Translations under genes and position numbers: made by a program
Shown: in pieces, positions 1-10,448 of the stretch
Layout: the number at the start of each line of letters is the position of its first letter
How positions within the stretch are numbered: position 1 is the first letter of the stretch
Assembly (NCBI GenBank): GCA_907163375.1
Contig: CAJQUW010006985.1
Span: forward strand, 124,001 to 188,000
DNA from: Prostheceraeus crozeri
Taxonomy: Eukaryota > Platyhelminthes > Polycladida > Euryleptidae
Length of the DNA: 64,000 nt
Reading direction: 5' to 3'
The notes under the pieces: model-generated
What the model saw: the letters and a program-made list of their open reading frames with translations, nothing else
The model's database searches: none
Told to the model about the DNA's origin: nothing

Positions 1-610
1 ACATCTCTCAACATCGACACAGCTCCCTATTTAAAGTTTCAGTCACACGCTGGTGAATTTCATATCTGTAGTCAGCAAATTAGTGAAATTTCTACGGCCA
101 TTAATTAAATATCACTTTAAGCACTTTACTGACAAGTCGCCTAAGTGTATGTCTTTAATGTATGCTGCTTTTTGCAAACACAATGTAAATAAAATAATTA
201 AATGTTGAGTTGCATCCTCAGTTGAAAATGGGAGCAGACCTGAATAGCTGCTATTTCATCCAATTTCAGGAATCATCAGCATTCAGGTCTGTTCCCATTT
301 CTCAACTGAGGATGCAACTCAATATTTAATTGTTCTATTTACTTTGTGTTTGCAAAAAGCAGCATAAAATTACTAATTATTAAAGGCTACTAACTTATGG
401 GACTTATCAGTAGTGTGTTTAAAGTGATATTTAATGAATGTCCGTCGAAATTTCACCAACTTGATAATTACAAATCACGTTTTCACCTAGCTGATCGAAA
501 AATTTATTTCGGAGCTCGTGACTTTTGAAATGTTGAACCTCAGAAACAAAATGATTCCTCTGAGGAAGAAATGAAAGACTGACTCTAAACATGGCAATAC
601 ATTTTACGAA
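1..610. repeat. Composite foldback repeat, family R1, copy 1
   Basis: Bases about 71-250 pair with about 277-470 as an imperfect inverted repeat around a loop of about 26 bases. The inner stem AGACCTGAAT at 236 matches ATTCAGGTCT at 281. Bases 1-110 and 370-610 match a second copy at 30085-30545, and the loop and inner arm match a third, shorter copy at 51412-51600. No coding region is visible. The family is unidentified; the folded structure suggests a non-autonomous DNA element. The left end lies outside the window. Confidence 0.7.
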
Positions 611-1993
611 ACTTGCTAACTGCAAATCCAAAGGAAGATATGTCGAAAGTATCATCTTAAAATCAACATTCTCTTCTGAGATGCTCCAGCATTCAGCAAT
701 AAGGGATATTCAGGCGTTTTAGAACCCAGTGCTCATATGCTTTAACGTGTACTTTGTAAAATATCAATTCTGACGTCAATTATCATCTCTGCATTTAATT
801 AGATAGAATCTAACGACGATCATTTTCAATTGTATAGTGAAAAGATTCCAGGCAAGTGTGAATATTACAGATAGGCAGTAATCGTTTCTGTCTGTGTTCC
901 TTCAACAACAAGTGTCTAATAATCAAAGCATTTATCTAAGAGAAAATAAGAAAATTATGCAGTTAACTGATAAGCCTTCGACTTAAAAAACAAACTTTTC
1001 CAGATTCTAATTTTTTGATACCTGAGTACAAGTTTTAGCTGTCTATGTAGACCACTTCATGGTAGTTGTTGTTGACCTTACTGCATTTGCATTGCTACTG
1101 CTATACAGGAAGTTTCTGGAATAGTTTAGAGTTCTACTCAGATTGTGTGCTGAGAAAAATGATCAAATCGACAAACACAGTCATCGCCATTTTATTAGCA
1201 TTCGTCATTTCACTATTTGCTATAATAACAAGACAGATAATTCATCAGACATGTGTCGAAGAAAATGGGTTCAGTGATGGGAGACTTGTTGAAAACGACT
1301 GAAAATCTGAACTATCACTCTGAGATTTAAGAGTGATAAAAACAAAAAGCCAATTTAAATGGTTCATTGGAGAATATTTGCTGATGTACACGTGACTTCA
1401 ACGTGTCCCAGTTGATTCTAATTTGAAATTTATTCAGTGCACGAATACTGTACAACTTGTGGCAGTCATATTCGAAAGTGCAAATCTAAATGTATGTATA
1501 AACCTGAGATTTGTATGCCTTCATCAAAACTAGAACAACGCAAGCAAGAGAGGTTCATATGAAATTACAGGAAACTTTCACTTCATTTCCTGCAAATGTC
1601 CTCAAATTTCTCAAAAATTTGGTGTTGAAATTTCCACAACCACTTGAAGTGGAGCGAAGCATTCACGAAACAGTTATAATACAGAGATAAGAAGACTTAG
1701 AATTCCGAAACGTATGCGTTAAATGATAGCTGAAGCTAGATGAAAATCAAGTAATTTTAAGCAAGATTTGCTTTTGTTTGAGAAATTCTGCAAGCGCGAG
1801 GAAATGTTTCTTATTTTGATTTCGCTGTCAGCTTTTCCTGCTCAAATTAAATGGAAATATGCAATCTGACTATTAGGATTTGCACTTCATTGAAAGATGA
1901 AATTTGTTTGAATGTTATAACTGCCTAAACATATTTTTGATAGAAGTGGTCATCCCAATAACATAGAAATTTCTTTTTCAACCTGAATAGGAC
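611..1993. other. Non-coding stretch, nothing recognised
   Basis: AT-rich sequence without a recognisable gene or repeat boundary. A 78-codon open frame at 1066-1302 contains a hydrophobic run but has no family resemblance that I can see and is probably chance. Confidence 0.4.
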
Positions 1994-2735
1994 GGGAGCT
2001 ACTGACACTTCCTTCCTAAATTTTCGCACAAAAGGCTTAATAGCATGGATTTGTAGATCTTGAAAACGCTGAATACAAAGTGTTCTTTAGTGTCACAGCC
2101 AGTCGCTTTCAGTTGTAGGTAAGGTTGAAGGATTCCCATTGGAATCCAATGGTAAAGTTCAAGAAATATCTATGGATTGTGAAACACTTGGCAATTTTCG
2201 TACATTTTCTTCTGCAGAAAAGAAACTATCTATCAGAATGCCATGAAATTTGAAACATGATTGAGTTCAGAACATCAACTTCGATACAAAAGTTGAAGTG
2301 AGTCACATGATTCCGTATTTGATGCTTGAGAGCCTCTAGAAAATTAGCAAAATCGCCAAAATAAAGTCAAAACATGAAATCTAATCATTTTGTGGAGGCT
2401 CTCAAGCATCAAATACTGAATCATGCGACTCACTTCAACTTTTATATCAAAGTTGATGTCCTGAACTCAATCATGTTTCAAATTTCATGGCATTCTGATA
2501 AATAGTTTCTTTTCTGCAAAAGAAAATGTACGAAAATTGCAAAGTGTTTCACAATCCATAGATATTTCTTGAACTTTACCTTTGGATTCCAATGGGAATC
2601 CTTCAACCTTACCCACAACCGAAAGCGACTGGCTGTGACACTTAAGAATTTGATTTTTGTATTAAGCGTTTCAAGATCTACAAATCCATGCTATTAAGCT
2701 CTTTGTGTGCGAATTTAAGAAGAAAGCTCTCCTCC
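1991..2735. mobile_element. Large palindromic (foldback) element, family FB1, copy 1
   Basis: Two arms of roughly 350 bases, 1994-2350 and 2385-2735, are inverted copies of each other around a short centre near 2365. The left tip reads GACGGGAGCTACTGACACTT. The right tip has diverged. The whole unit matches 19465-20227, where both tips are intact. There is no open reading frame, so this is a non-autonomous element moved by a transposase encoded elsewhere (inference). Confidence 0.85.
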
Positions 2736-3241
2736 TAAATCATTTCTTAAATTTGCCAAAGCATTTGGGACCCACTTGTAGATAGGTCATTCGGAAGTGA
2801 CTTGTCTATTAGGGCAAACAGTTACCTAGAAAACAAGTTCTTCGAATCCGTTGTTAATGTTTAGAATCTTTTTCTAAAATTTACGCGGCGAATTTTCGTG
2901 CCTTCTCACGTACACGTCGTCATGCCAAACCCGTAGAGAATAGCTAAAAAAAAGTTTATATATCGATGGTAAGATCAAATCACACCTGTTCATCGCTGTC
3001 ACGGTGTACCAGGAGAGGCGGATTCATTTTGAAAATGTAACAATATATTTCTCTACGATATCTGATGCACTTTTGCATGAAAGTTTCGAAAATCTTATTT
3101 TAGAAATTACACGATTATTCGTTTTCGAGGAAATGACAAAAATTCAAAATGGCGGACAGAAAACCGGAACTGCATTTTGGTGCCGGATCAAAAGGATTCC
3201 CAAGTATTTTGTTGACAGTTTCCTATGTAATTTGACCGCAC

Positions 3242-3895
3242 TTTTCAAATATAATTCTCAAAAATCATGCGTTCAACACCTTTCGAGAGAGTGCATGTGT
3301 ACATTTAATGAATGGTTATAAGTGTCTTCGGAAGAATGTTGTGCATCAAATTACTTACAATAAGTGTAGAAACATTCATGTCGGTAGCACTATGCGATTC
3401 TTTCATAAACGAGTTGAAAAACGAATTTCAAACGAATGCACTTCAGTGTTCAAACATCCTATGAATTGCAACGATATTATTGGTCCACTATATCATTAAG
3501 ATTCAAGAAAGGAAGCATAAATTTGGTGAATCATAAGATCATGCCAATGAAAATTCAATTAAAAACTTGACAATTCGGCCAAGGAGCACACTAGGATCTC
3601 AACTTCTTCATAAAGACCTGAGTTATAAAGCGGTTCATGAAATTCCCTTGATAATCAACTTAATTTCCGCTTGAATTAAGACATCTGTTAGTAAATTTCC
3701 AGTCATTTTGATGATCAATAAGTTTCATACTACTTATATAGAGCTACCAAATATCTAGTATGTAAACATTGGAATAATTTGCAAAAATTTAACTCTGTAA
3801 AAATTGATCAGATGTTTTTTTGGACCACAGGAACAAAATTTTCGCTGTATGCTGACAATTTTTGAGTCGACACTCTACCCACTATATACTTTCTC
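3242..3895 (+). mobile_element. Penelope-like element 3' end: GIY-YIG remnant plus 3' UTR, family PLE-B
   Basis: The open frame at 3308-3499 carries a GIY-YIG endonuclease-like block: a KCRN motif, then HVGSTMRFFHKRVEKR, then SVFKH and a closing cysteine. That is the order of the C-terminal nuclease domain of Penelope-like retroelements (YVGST, R, H/E, SVFKH). The downstream non-coding part, about 3480-3895, including GGTCCACTAT near its start and GGACCACAGGA near its end, is repeated at 62788-63237, so it is the family's 3' UTR. No reverse transcriptase is visible upstream. The copy is a truncated fossil fragment. The relation of the preceding open frame (3004-3321) to it is unclear. Confidence 0.6.
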
Positions 3896-3914
3896 TAGTC
3901 TTTACCATCACACA

Positions 3915-4292
3915 TCAACTGTAGTGCTCATCACAATCAATTAAAAAATATTTCATCACAATTGAGAAGAGAAAAAGTAAAGATAACTGTTCATCCATAA
4001 ACTCATCTGATATGAGAAAAGGTATTTGTGAAGCTTCTTTAACTTCACCACTTTTTCCTTGATGAAACCCTTGCAGTCGAAATTCAATGTTTTGTGGTCT
4101 ATTTGGAAAGATCATTCCCACATCCATTTGAAATTCGACATCAGAATCAGCGCTATTCTCTTTCCCAGAAACGTTTACAACTATGAAATAAATTGTGAAA
4201 TACATGCAGCTTGACTGGTTAGATTTCAGCTCTAAATGCCATTCATTTTGTACCGCAAAATCTACACATGACACAAATGCATGTAATGACAT
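3915..4292 (-). CDS. Unassigned open frame, 125 codons
   Basis: This is the longest open frame outside recognised repeats on its part of the window, read from an ATG at 4292. The product has a hydrophobic stretch around residues 30-40, an acidic middle and a hydrophobic C-terminal run (LLFLFSIVMKYFL). I recognise no domain. No splice sites, promoter or conserved motif support it. It may be a single exon of an unknown gene or chance; chance is more likely. Confidence 0.2.
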   Translation of the reverse strand: MSLHAFVSCVDFAVQNEWHLELKSNQSSCMYFTIYFIVVNVSGKENSADSDVEFQMDVGMIFPNRPQNIEFRLQGFHQGKSGEVKEASQIPFLISDEFMDEQLSLLFLFSIVMKYFLIDCDEHYS

Positions 4293-4935
4293 AAGCTTAG
4301 TAGCCTCATTTTGCCTAGAAACATATGTTTAAGGATTACATTATGATAAAAATTGAAACAATTCGACGGTACTGTTTGGCACTTAAAATTCCAATTCGTA
4401 TACTATGAAATTTTAATTTGAATGAGTACATCGGGGGGGAGGCAATATTTTCATTGCTTGCATTGTGATCGCTAAGTAATCAAATAAAACCCATGACTTC
4501 CTCTGTTGATTTGGTCACACCAGACTGTTTCTCTCATTTCTTTGCGGTATTATAACAATTTCTCAACAGGATTGTGGCCTGCGACTCTGTAAACTCATCA
4601 AACTATGAGCTGAATTCATTTTGGTGTCTCAGTGTGCTCCTCAATTTTTCGCCTTGACTTAAAATGGAAGTGCATCTGTCAAAGTGTCAAACCGTAGCTA
4701 TGCAGAGCTCTGTGAAGCTTTGACTACAAGCAAATTTTTGTTTACATCAGATTCAAAAAGTCATTCACATTTTGAAGATCGCTTCCGATAAATGCTAATT
4801 AATTTTATCCTGGTCGATCGTTTATTCAAAAAATAGTCTTTCTTAGTCGATTGGAGCACATGGTTAATGTGTGACTGCATAATAATGTATGTTTTGCATC
4901 ATTAGGATAATGTTCCTGTATCAGTGTGTTTCTAC

Positions 4936-5658
4936 CAGGGATGCGGAGTCGGAGTCCCGAAGTCCTATCATTTTTGCAGGAGTCGGAGTCCTATCATTTG
5001 ATAGGACTTCGGACTCTGGTTTATAACTAGACCCGAAATATAATAAAAACAAATTATTTGTCCTCGTGCATTGCTGTCACTGTCTTGATGTCAACTTTCT
5101 CCGTCAAACAAAAGTGCAGTAGAGACATAAGTGCATACAAAGCTTGTGATAGTTGAGGGAATGAACCGTGATAGTTAAAAAAGTATCGTCGTTTCACTCG
5201 GCGATTTAGTAGAGAAGACAAGCCTTCCTAGCCTCGATCACACATACGCGCCAAAGGTCTCATCAGTGACAAAAATGAAATACTAGTTTGTTTGAGAACA
5301 TTACCTCTTACCCAAACGTTAATCTTGTGTGATGGCTCCTCCAAAGAACATATTAAAATCGAGAGTGTACTCATATTTTTGGAGAAGGATGGGGATTTCC
5401 CTGCCTGGCAGAGACTGGAGAAAAACCGTGTAAGGAACACATCAACAAGATGGGAGGAGGCGAGTCGTATGCATCCAATTTAAAGCGACATTTGATAGAC
5501 TTTTTTTAATTGATTGATAATTAATACAGCAATGATCACTAAGGTTCAGGTAAGCCTATAATGGTCTATGATGTAGGTTACTAGTTTTTTTAAAAAAAAG
5601 CTGGGCTATATATACTGGAGTCGGAGTCCTACCGAAATGATAGGACTCCGCATTCCTG
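4936..5658 (+). mobile_element. Short hAT-type DNA transposon with BED zinc-finger remnant
   Basis: The ends are inverted: CAGGGATGCGGAGTC at 4936 and, on the other strand, CAGGAATGCGGAGTC ending at 5658. CAGGG-type tips are typical of hAT elements. An 8-base direct repeat flanks it, GTTTCTAC (4928-4935) and GTTACTAC (5659-5666), 7 of 8 matching, as expected for hAT target duplication. Inside, about 5345-5505, two plus-strand frames carry pieces that look like a BED zinc finger (SRVYSYF, then SNLKRHLIDFF), the usual N-terminal DNA-binding domain of hAT transposases. The catalytic domain is absent, so this is an internally deleted, non-autonomous copy. The terminal motif GAGTCGGAGTCC is repeated just inside both ends. 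Confidence 0.8.
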
Positions 5659-5974
5659 GTTACTACTGTACATATCTTTAACATTTAATCTGTGGTACTT
5701 TCTGTGATATTCTGAAATATTCATCATCAATCATTTTACGTGATACTACTATTAGCAATATAAGTAGCGCTATGTATGCAGGAATTGTGCAAGATATTTA
5801 CAGAGAAATGTAATGTAGACTGCAAATCTATTTGCGTATCACTGACCATGTTCCTTGAATAAGTTACGAATATTCTATATGGAATGAATGCGTTATGAAT
5901 TGTAGTCCATTACGAGCTATAGAATGACAATAAATTTCCATTTTAGTGATTCTGCAATCGTCAAGGGATATTTT

Positions 5975-6220
5975 AATGAACCGAGATCTGTCTTTTCCAC
6001 AATGACTTTCAGATCGGCGTGTTTGAAGCAGGTGGCAGATGGCGTCGCCAGTTCTCCCGCACGAATCCGTAGGTTAATGAGCACACACGTCGATAAATGG
6101 GGCAGTTCCAAATGGGGAGAGGATGTACTGCTTGAAAGCTGCATGTCTCTTTATCTTTCATTGACAAAGCATGAGATTACAAAATGCAGGGAAGAGAAAA
6201 GTGAATTAATTGATATTTAA
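5975..6220 (+). CDS. Candidate exon or broken gene, unassigned
   Basis: An open frame with locally raised GC encodes basic and tryptophan-containing sequence (VDKWGSSKWGEDVLLES). The stretch TTTCCACAATGACTTTCAG ending at 6014 could be a splice acceptor. It lies upstream of, and in the same orientation as, the HEAT-repeat gene and might be an upstream exon, but I have no motif to show that. The opposite strand is open as well, which weakens the case. Confidence 0.25.
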   Translation, partial: NEPRSVFSTMTFRSACLKQVADGVASSPARIRRLMSTHVDKWGSSKWGEDVLLESCMSLYLSLTKHEITKCREEKSELIDI

Positions 6221-6340
6221 TCAAGAATAAAGTAGGGGAAGAACTGTAAAGGAAGTACAAAAGAGAAACCTTCTGAAATGGTGACGGTCTTCATAGTTTG
6301 ATGGAATTATTTTTAATTGCTGTATAATGTGACAGTATAA

Positions 6341-6743
6341 GTGAAAGGTTGTGCTGTCTTTGTAACCAATAATCAAATCTGCAGCCTTCAAATTAATAAA
6401 AAAGTCATCGCCCATGTAGATCTTCCTGTTTCGTGCCAATACTACCAATTGCGAGGTCGCTTTATCAGCCGGGAGGTTTATGCTGCCAGAAAACACCGAT
6501 CAGCATTCATTTTCAACAAGGATTTGATCATGATGCCACCAAATGTTCCAAGAGAAGCAAAGCATAACAAGTATCATAGTTATCAACCATCAGTTAGAAA
6601 ACGTTTCATCGCACAAAGATAATTCTGTCAAGGATGTACGCTCTTCTGTTAGACAAGTTATAGAGAAGGAGCGCTGGGCAGCGGAACATGGAAATCTTGG
6701 CCAAGTCCGTCAAAGGGCTATGGAAAACTCATCCCCTGGATAG
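6341..6743 (+). CDS. Candidate coding stretch in two overlapping frames, unassigned
   Basis: Frame one (6341-6622) ends in a basic segment (SYQPSVRKRFIAQR). The next frame (6543-6743) continues with a charged, helix-like segment (VRQVIEKERWAAEHGNLGQV). Composition is more protein-like than in the surroundings, and the two frames together resemble one coding stretch with a shift between them, or two exons. No family is recognised. It could belong to the same plus-strand gene as the HEAT exons. Confidence 0.25.
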
Positions 6744-7240
6744 TGTACATTGCCTTCTAATGTCCTCTTAGATCCAAACTTAGATAGATGCAAGTATAAC
6801 ATAGCATAAGACTTGCCCCCACATTATGTACAAGTAAACTATCATCATTGTCATCCATTTTTTGAAGTGATCGTGACCGTCAAATAGAAAATTCAGCTGA
6901 CCTCGTTGAGTTTCAAAATAGTTCGCTCTCAGACTTACTAAATTAGTGATTCGATGATAACTTTCAAGGCAATAAAAGGCATTAATGCGACTACTGTATT
7001 TCATTTCCAATTTTTCAGGTTCAACCTACCGCTTATTCTTTTTTATCAAGTATGGTCTTCATAACAGTACGACGCACACATTATCTGTATTCCGCTGGCG
7101 ATTAACTAAATTGCTATTGTTGATTAATGGAATAATTGACTTGTCACTCTTTTCATTGTTAAATCTCAATAAAGCTTTCTACTATAATCCAATAGAATCC
7201 ATGTGGAAGAGTTTTCCGCAAATTCCACCAGTTATCATAG

Positions 7241-7665
7241 CTCAATATTCGATCCACGGTTCGCAGCGCCGCCCTGGGGACATAACCATCGCAAACTGGT
7301 CCCAGGGCCAACCAGCTACTTTAGACATCACTGTCACCTCATCACTGAAGCAAGCTACCATTATCAACGCGGCGGCGGAGGAGATTGTAGCAGCTCGTCG
7401 CCGCCGCGATGCGAAGGATGGTACGGCTTTGAGCTCCAGCGAGTTTCGTTTTCCTCCCAATAGCCGTTGAGACTTTCGGTGCTTGGGGTCCTGTTGCTCT
7501 CGACACCATCAAGTTGATAGGTGGCAGATGGGCCGACCGGCATGGAGAGCAGCATGGTAAAGCGATCGACTGGATTTTCCAGAAACTCTCTGTCTCGCTG
7601 CAACGCGGCAATGCTACCATGCTACTTTCAAGAAGCCCAACCTTGGATGCCTTCCATGGTTAACG
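7241..7665 (+). mobile_element. Retrotransposon reading-frame tail, fossil fragment
   Basis: Translation gives the block RPGDITIANW followed by ATLDITVTS, and further on VETFGAWGPVALDTIKLIG and LQRGNATMLLSRSPT before a stop near 7665. This order of short motifs recurs at the C-terminal end of reverse-transcriptase polyproteins annotated in many invertebrate genomes (recalled, not searched). The D/W and E-bearing motifs could be a nuclease-like fold, which is inference. The copy is broken and truncated at its 5' side. GC is clearly higher than in the flanks. Confidence 0.55.
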
Positions 7666-7669
7666 TGTT

Positions 7670-10238
7670 TTCTTTTTTCATTCATGTTCATTTGTACTGT
7701 TTCTACAATTTTTTAAACATGAAAATCAGTAACTGTGGAAAATTCACAGCACTATCAAAGCTACTTTTCTACCGTATAAGAGGAAATCTCTTCTTTTCTC
7801 CTGGAGAACCCAAGTTTTGATTTTATCTGCTAACAACCCAGTACCTTAGTTCATTTCTACCATTTCAATATTGTCCCTTTTTTCCGTAGTATTATTCATC
7901 GTCTGTGAAGATGAAGTCGCCATTCAAATCCAATTCTCTGAGAAACCAATTGAGATAAATAAATCGTGATGATGTTGAAAAGAAGTTGAATAAGATGTAA
8001 GGAATTTTGCGGCAGAGATGACGGGAGGGTTGAATGTCGCTGGGGACACACACTAATGTCGGATCATGTCAGGAACGAAGAACATGGAATCGACGACCGG
8101 TAGATAGCTAAATTATGGATGTGTCGATCAGGAGCACTCCACAGCCACGTGCGTCCACTGAGGAGTAAATTATTCAGGTCATCAGTGCTCCCTTGTCATG
8201 TCGTTTTTCTTTGTGTGATGCACCGTCGTTTTGACGACATATATTCGCCGGTTGATGAAAGTGAAGATGAAAATGATGGGAATGCGAATGTTGTGCGTGG
8301 AGTGCTCAGTTTATCAGTAAATTGATAAGAACTGCGGTAAAGATCAATATGAGGAATTATATCGGCGCAAAATCAAAAAACTTTTGAAGTTTCTCCAAAT
8401 TCAGTATTGTTGATATTCGATTATTTGGATATTCGAAGAATCGCAGATTTTCAAATGTGTTTGAATACGCACGCTGCTAAAATAAGGATAAGATAATTTT
8501 ATTAGAAATTACAAAATGATTTCAAGGGTTTATGCTATCCACGAAATGAAGAGAGAAATTATTTGCGAGAAAATATTCAAAATCTGAACGTTCTTATTAG
8601 CCGACTGCTTCATTCTCGTACGATGATGAAGGTCATTTCAGCAATTATTTATAATAAAATATATTTCTTAGTAATATGAATGATTTATTGAAGTTCATGT
8701 AGTCCTGATGAGGAATGATAACGTCCTTCAGTCTGTAGGTTTGCAAATGGACCATTGGATTATTATAACGAGTTCTTCATTTCGCTTAATGAATTTTTGT
8801 AGTCAATTTTTATACTCTGCTGCGGGGGGGATGCTGAGCTATTTAGTTCAAGGTTCACCACTATGCTGTTAGTGAGTACTATCCAATGCAGCAACTGTAT
8901 TGGTTTCTAGAAGCAATCATAAAACAAACTCGATCAAAGCAATACAGGGGATATATCGGCGATTGATTCAACTCTGATCTTTACATGTCATTAAGAAACT
9001 TATGATTGAAAGAGAACTTTCATGTTATTCGCAAATGCACCGTCTCCGGTAAATTTATATGAGGAGGAGTTAGAAGCTTATGAAGATCCCGTTCTTGAAC
9101 TTGCATAAATATCGATGCATTATCCTTGTGCCAGATATGAAAGTCTTTGGAATTCATGACGATAGAAGTCTTAGTTCAAAATCCAGAAACTGCTGATGCT
9201 TTAGATGAAACGCATAACGTTATAAAAACAATGAATCGAAGTATAACACTTAAAGACCTTTTCGTCATTAAGAATCCCTCTTCTTTCAAGCAAGCAGATA
9301 TTGATAAGCAAGTTGTGTGGCAAAATAAAATTGGCCCTTTTAATTTAAATTTTTAATTTTTTATAGATGATCAAATTGAATGAAAAGTTTGATTCATTCA
9401 TCACGATGCTTCCAATTGTTATGAAAAGCATTTATTCACTCTAATTTTAATCATGCCTTTGTCCCTGTGTTAAAAATATTTCCATGATGAAGAATTGGAA
9501 AAATGGAAAGGATGTTGCTCCCCTCAGCATCCTGAAATGAATCAGATTATTCAATGCTGTGAGCAGTTATCACATTCATTTTGTTGGATGTCACCGGCAA
9601 CAGCAGCTGTCGTTTCATGAGACGTGGAAACACTAAACAAGTTGAAATCTCATTTAAAATACTTGATGACTGAATTTCTTTTTAGTTGAGATAGCTCATA
9701 AAAAGTTACCAACACGTTTCTCGTGTTCTCGCTTTCCTTTGTTGTTAAGTCGATAACTTCGACACAATGTTTGAAGCTGATAGCATATGGTTGATGATTC
9801 ATCTATTATTCACGTCAAACCGATGATCAGGTGATCACACCCCATCCGTGATAGAGTAGACTTAAATATAAATTCGAATGTTGCATTTTGACTGACTTTG
9901 AAGACTTCGTTGCTTGAGAATGCAACCGCTGTTGCTGCTCCGTAGAAAGGAACATACATGCCAATTATGACACTAATCAATTGAGAAGATATAGCAGAAA
10001 TTAGTATTATAGTCACAACTGCAGATGTTGTAGGCGTAAATTAACATAAGAACAACAATTAATCGTTTATTTAAAAAAACAGCATTTCGTAGTGAATCTC
10101 ACTTCCGTTTGTGTCGTCTCCCCAAGAATATATTAGTTGGTAAAAATATGTACTGTCTATTTGCTAAAAACTACGTACACGTCCGGGCTTTCGTGAGCCG
10201 GCTCGCATTGTCAAGGTTTGGCAGGAGTGATGGCACGT
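7670..10238. other. Non-coding stretch with short unassigned open frames
   Basis: No gene or repeat with clear boundaries. Open frames at 8119-8325 (acidic C-terminus), 9147-9356 and, on the minus strand, 9810-10016 have no recognisable motif. The sequence is AT-rich and resembles intron or intergenic DNA. Confidence 0.35.
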
Positions 10239-10448
10239 TCAACGTCTGGTTATTTCATGTTTTCGATTGAGTGATGGTCTTTGTTCTTTAATATGATTGG
10301 CTTCTGAGAGTCTCGTCTCTATCGGTGATCTGGATCTGTCAATAATCCATAGAAATAAACTGTTTATCTGAAGTTCGCTAGAATGGAAATTGACTCAAGG
10401 TCGCGGCACATCCGGGGGAACTAAGTTGGGGCATGAATGACCAATTAA

